From Thiotrichaceae bacterium (GTDB lineage Bacteria > Pseudomonadota > Gammaproteobacteria > Thiotrichales > Thiotrichaceae): a stretch of DNA of 6,623 nucleotides. Below are positions 5,713 to 6,623 of the stretch, piece after piece (the stretch's first letter is position 1; every line of letters starts with the position of its first letter). The position numbers and the translations under genes are program-made. The notes beneath the pieces are model-generated. The model was not told the DNA's origin, made no database searches, and was given only the letters and a program-made list of their open reading frames with translations. The stretch spans positions 1-6,623 of the forward strand of contig JALVRY010000100.1 of the NCBI GenBank assembly GCA_027024625.1, written 5' to 3'.

Positions 5713-6623
5713 ATGAATAGTGATAAATTTTTCCGTCGTTTAGACGGTTCTAATAATAATGAACAACACCCAACATGGGGTGCAAAAGATTTCCCTCTTT
5801 TAAGAAAAACCCCCATCGCCTACGCTGATGGCATTTCAAAACTTGCGACTCGTGGTAAAAAATCACCAAGCCCTAGAAAAATCAGCAACTCTCTTTGTCA
5901 GCAAACAAAACAAACAGAAAATAGAGCTGGATTATCAGACTTTGTTTGGGCATGGGGTCAATTCCTAGACCATGAAATTGGTCTGACAGAAGCAGAAAAA
6001 CCCGAAGAAAATGCCAATATACGTGTAAAAAAAGAAGATCCTTACTTTAAAGCAGGTGGCATGATCCCATTTAAACGATCTGCTTACGCTGTCGCAACAG
6101 GGCTAATTGCAGAGAATCCTCGCCAACAAATCAATCAATTTTCATCTTTTATTGATGCCGCTAATATCTATGGCGTAGATAATAGTCGGCTCAATGAGCT
6201 ACGAGCCAATGACGGCACAGGAAAAATGCGCGTTTATCACTCACGCACGGGAGATTTGTTACCTTTTAATACAACGGGACTACACAATATTATCTCACCA
6301 GAAACCGCAGACCCTGCTAGCTTCTTTGTATCGGGTGATATTAGAGCTAACGAACATGCCGTATTAACAGCTTTACACACCCTATTCTTACGAGAGCATA
6401 ATCGCTTATGCGATCGAGTCATTAAGAAGCATCCTATTCTTTCCGGTAAAGACGATGAAATATTTCAATTAGCTCGCAAATTGGTGGGAGCCATTATGCA
6501 AGCAATCACTTACAAGGAATTTATTCCTGCCTTGCTGGGAGAAAACGCACTTACACCCTATCGGGGTTATCGTGATGATGTGAACCCTAGTATTTCAAAC
6601 ATTTTCTCCGCTGCATGCTATCG
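5713..6623 (+). CDS. Animal-type haem peroxidase, 3' end cut by window
   Basis: 303 complete codons are visible and the frame is open to the window edge. The protein belongs to the peroxidase-cyclooxygenase superfamily (Pfam An_peroxidase; bacterial peroxicin/peroxidasin-like members), which uses haem and hydrogen peroxide to oxidise halides or organic substrates. AWGQFLDHEIGLT (80-92) holds the haem-linking Asp86 and distal His87. INQFSSFIDAANIYG (140-154) corresponds to the calcium loop. VSGDIRANEHAVLTALHTLF (206-225) carries catalytic Arg211 and Glu214, followed by LREHNRL. The last visible part, YRGYRDDVNPSISNIF (283-298), precedes the proximal histidine, which lies just past the edge. 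Compared with myeloperoxidase, the residue after Glu214 is His rather than the Met that makes the sulfonium link, and the calcium-ligand Asp after the distal His is Glu88. No signal peptide is seen at this start, so it may be cytoplasmic or exported by another route. GGAG at 5701-5704, eight bases upstream, supports the ATG. Confidence 0.92.
   Translation, partial: MNSDKFFRRLDGSNNNEQHPTWGAKDFPLLRKTPIAYADGISKLATRGKKSPSPRKISNSLCQQTKQTENRAGLSDFVWAWGQFLDHEIGLTEAEKPEENANIRVKKEDPYFKAGGMIPFKRSAYAVATGLIAENPRQQINQFSSFIDAANIYGVDNSRLNELRANDGTGKMRVYHSRTGDLLPFNTTGLHNIISPETADPASFFVSGDIRANEHAVLTALHTLFLREHNRLCDRVIKKHPILSGKDDEIFQLARKLVGAIMQAITYKEFIPALLGENALTPYRGYRDDVNPSISNIFSAACY

Noticed and set aside
6237..6422. 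Minus-strand open frame of 61 codons
   Set aside because: It is antisense to the conserved catalytic Arg/Glu region of the peroxidase.

Overview
The window looks like a piece of an AT-rich gammaproteobacterial chromosome from a sulfur oxidiser that uses the reverse dissimilatory sulfite reductase (rDsr) pathway. The main evidence is a gene I recognise as dsrS, lying in the same transcription unit as a full-length, trifunctional siroheme synthase (cysG). Siroheme is the prosthetic group of DsrAB. A CcoS-type cbb3 oxidase assembly protein in the same unit points to an aerobic or microaerobic respiring proteobacterium. Genus-level placement (for example Thiotrichales) is only a guess.

Layout. 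Positions 1-803 contain no convincing gene; they are AT-rich and hold several short inverted repeats, the best being an imperfect hairpin at 464-522. From 4700 down to 804, six minus-strand genes sit head to tail with gaps of only 5 to 32 bases: dsrS, a 78-residue small protein, a 152-residue cysteine-containing protein, cysG, a short S24/LexA-like protein without a DNA-binding domain, and ccoS. They are probably one operon. A 75-base divergent intergenic region (4701-4775) separates dsrS from a plus-strand gene for a membrane-anchored DUF1287 (NlpC/P60-like) protein. That region contains overlapping candidate promoters and a perfect 14-bp palindrome. After a 181-base gap comes a plus-strand animal-type haem peroxidase (peroxidase-cyclooxygenase superfamily), cut by the window end just before the expected proximal histidine.

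How the genes may work together. CysG makes siroheme, which rDsr needs. DsrS is a soluble cytoplasmic protein of unresolved function encoded with dsr genes in purple sulfur bacteria. The two small unknown proteins between them are therefore candidates for sulfur-oxidation or siroheme-related accessory factors (inference). CcoS and the S24-like protein ride at the 3' end of the unit. The DUF1287 and peroxidase genes are separate units with no visible functional tie to it.
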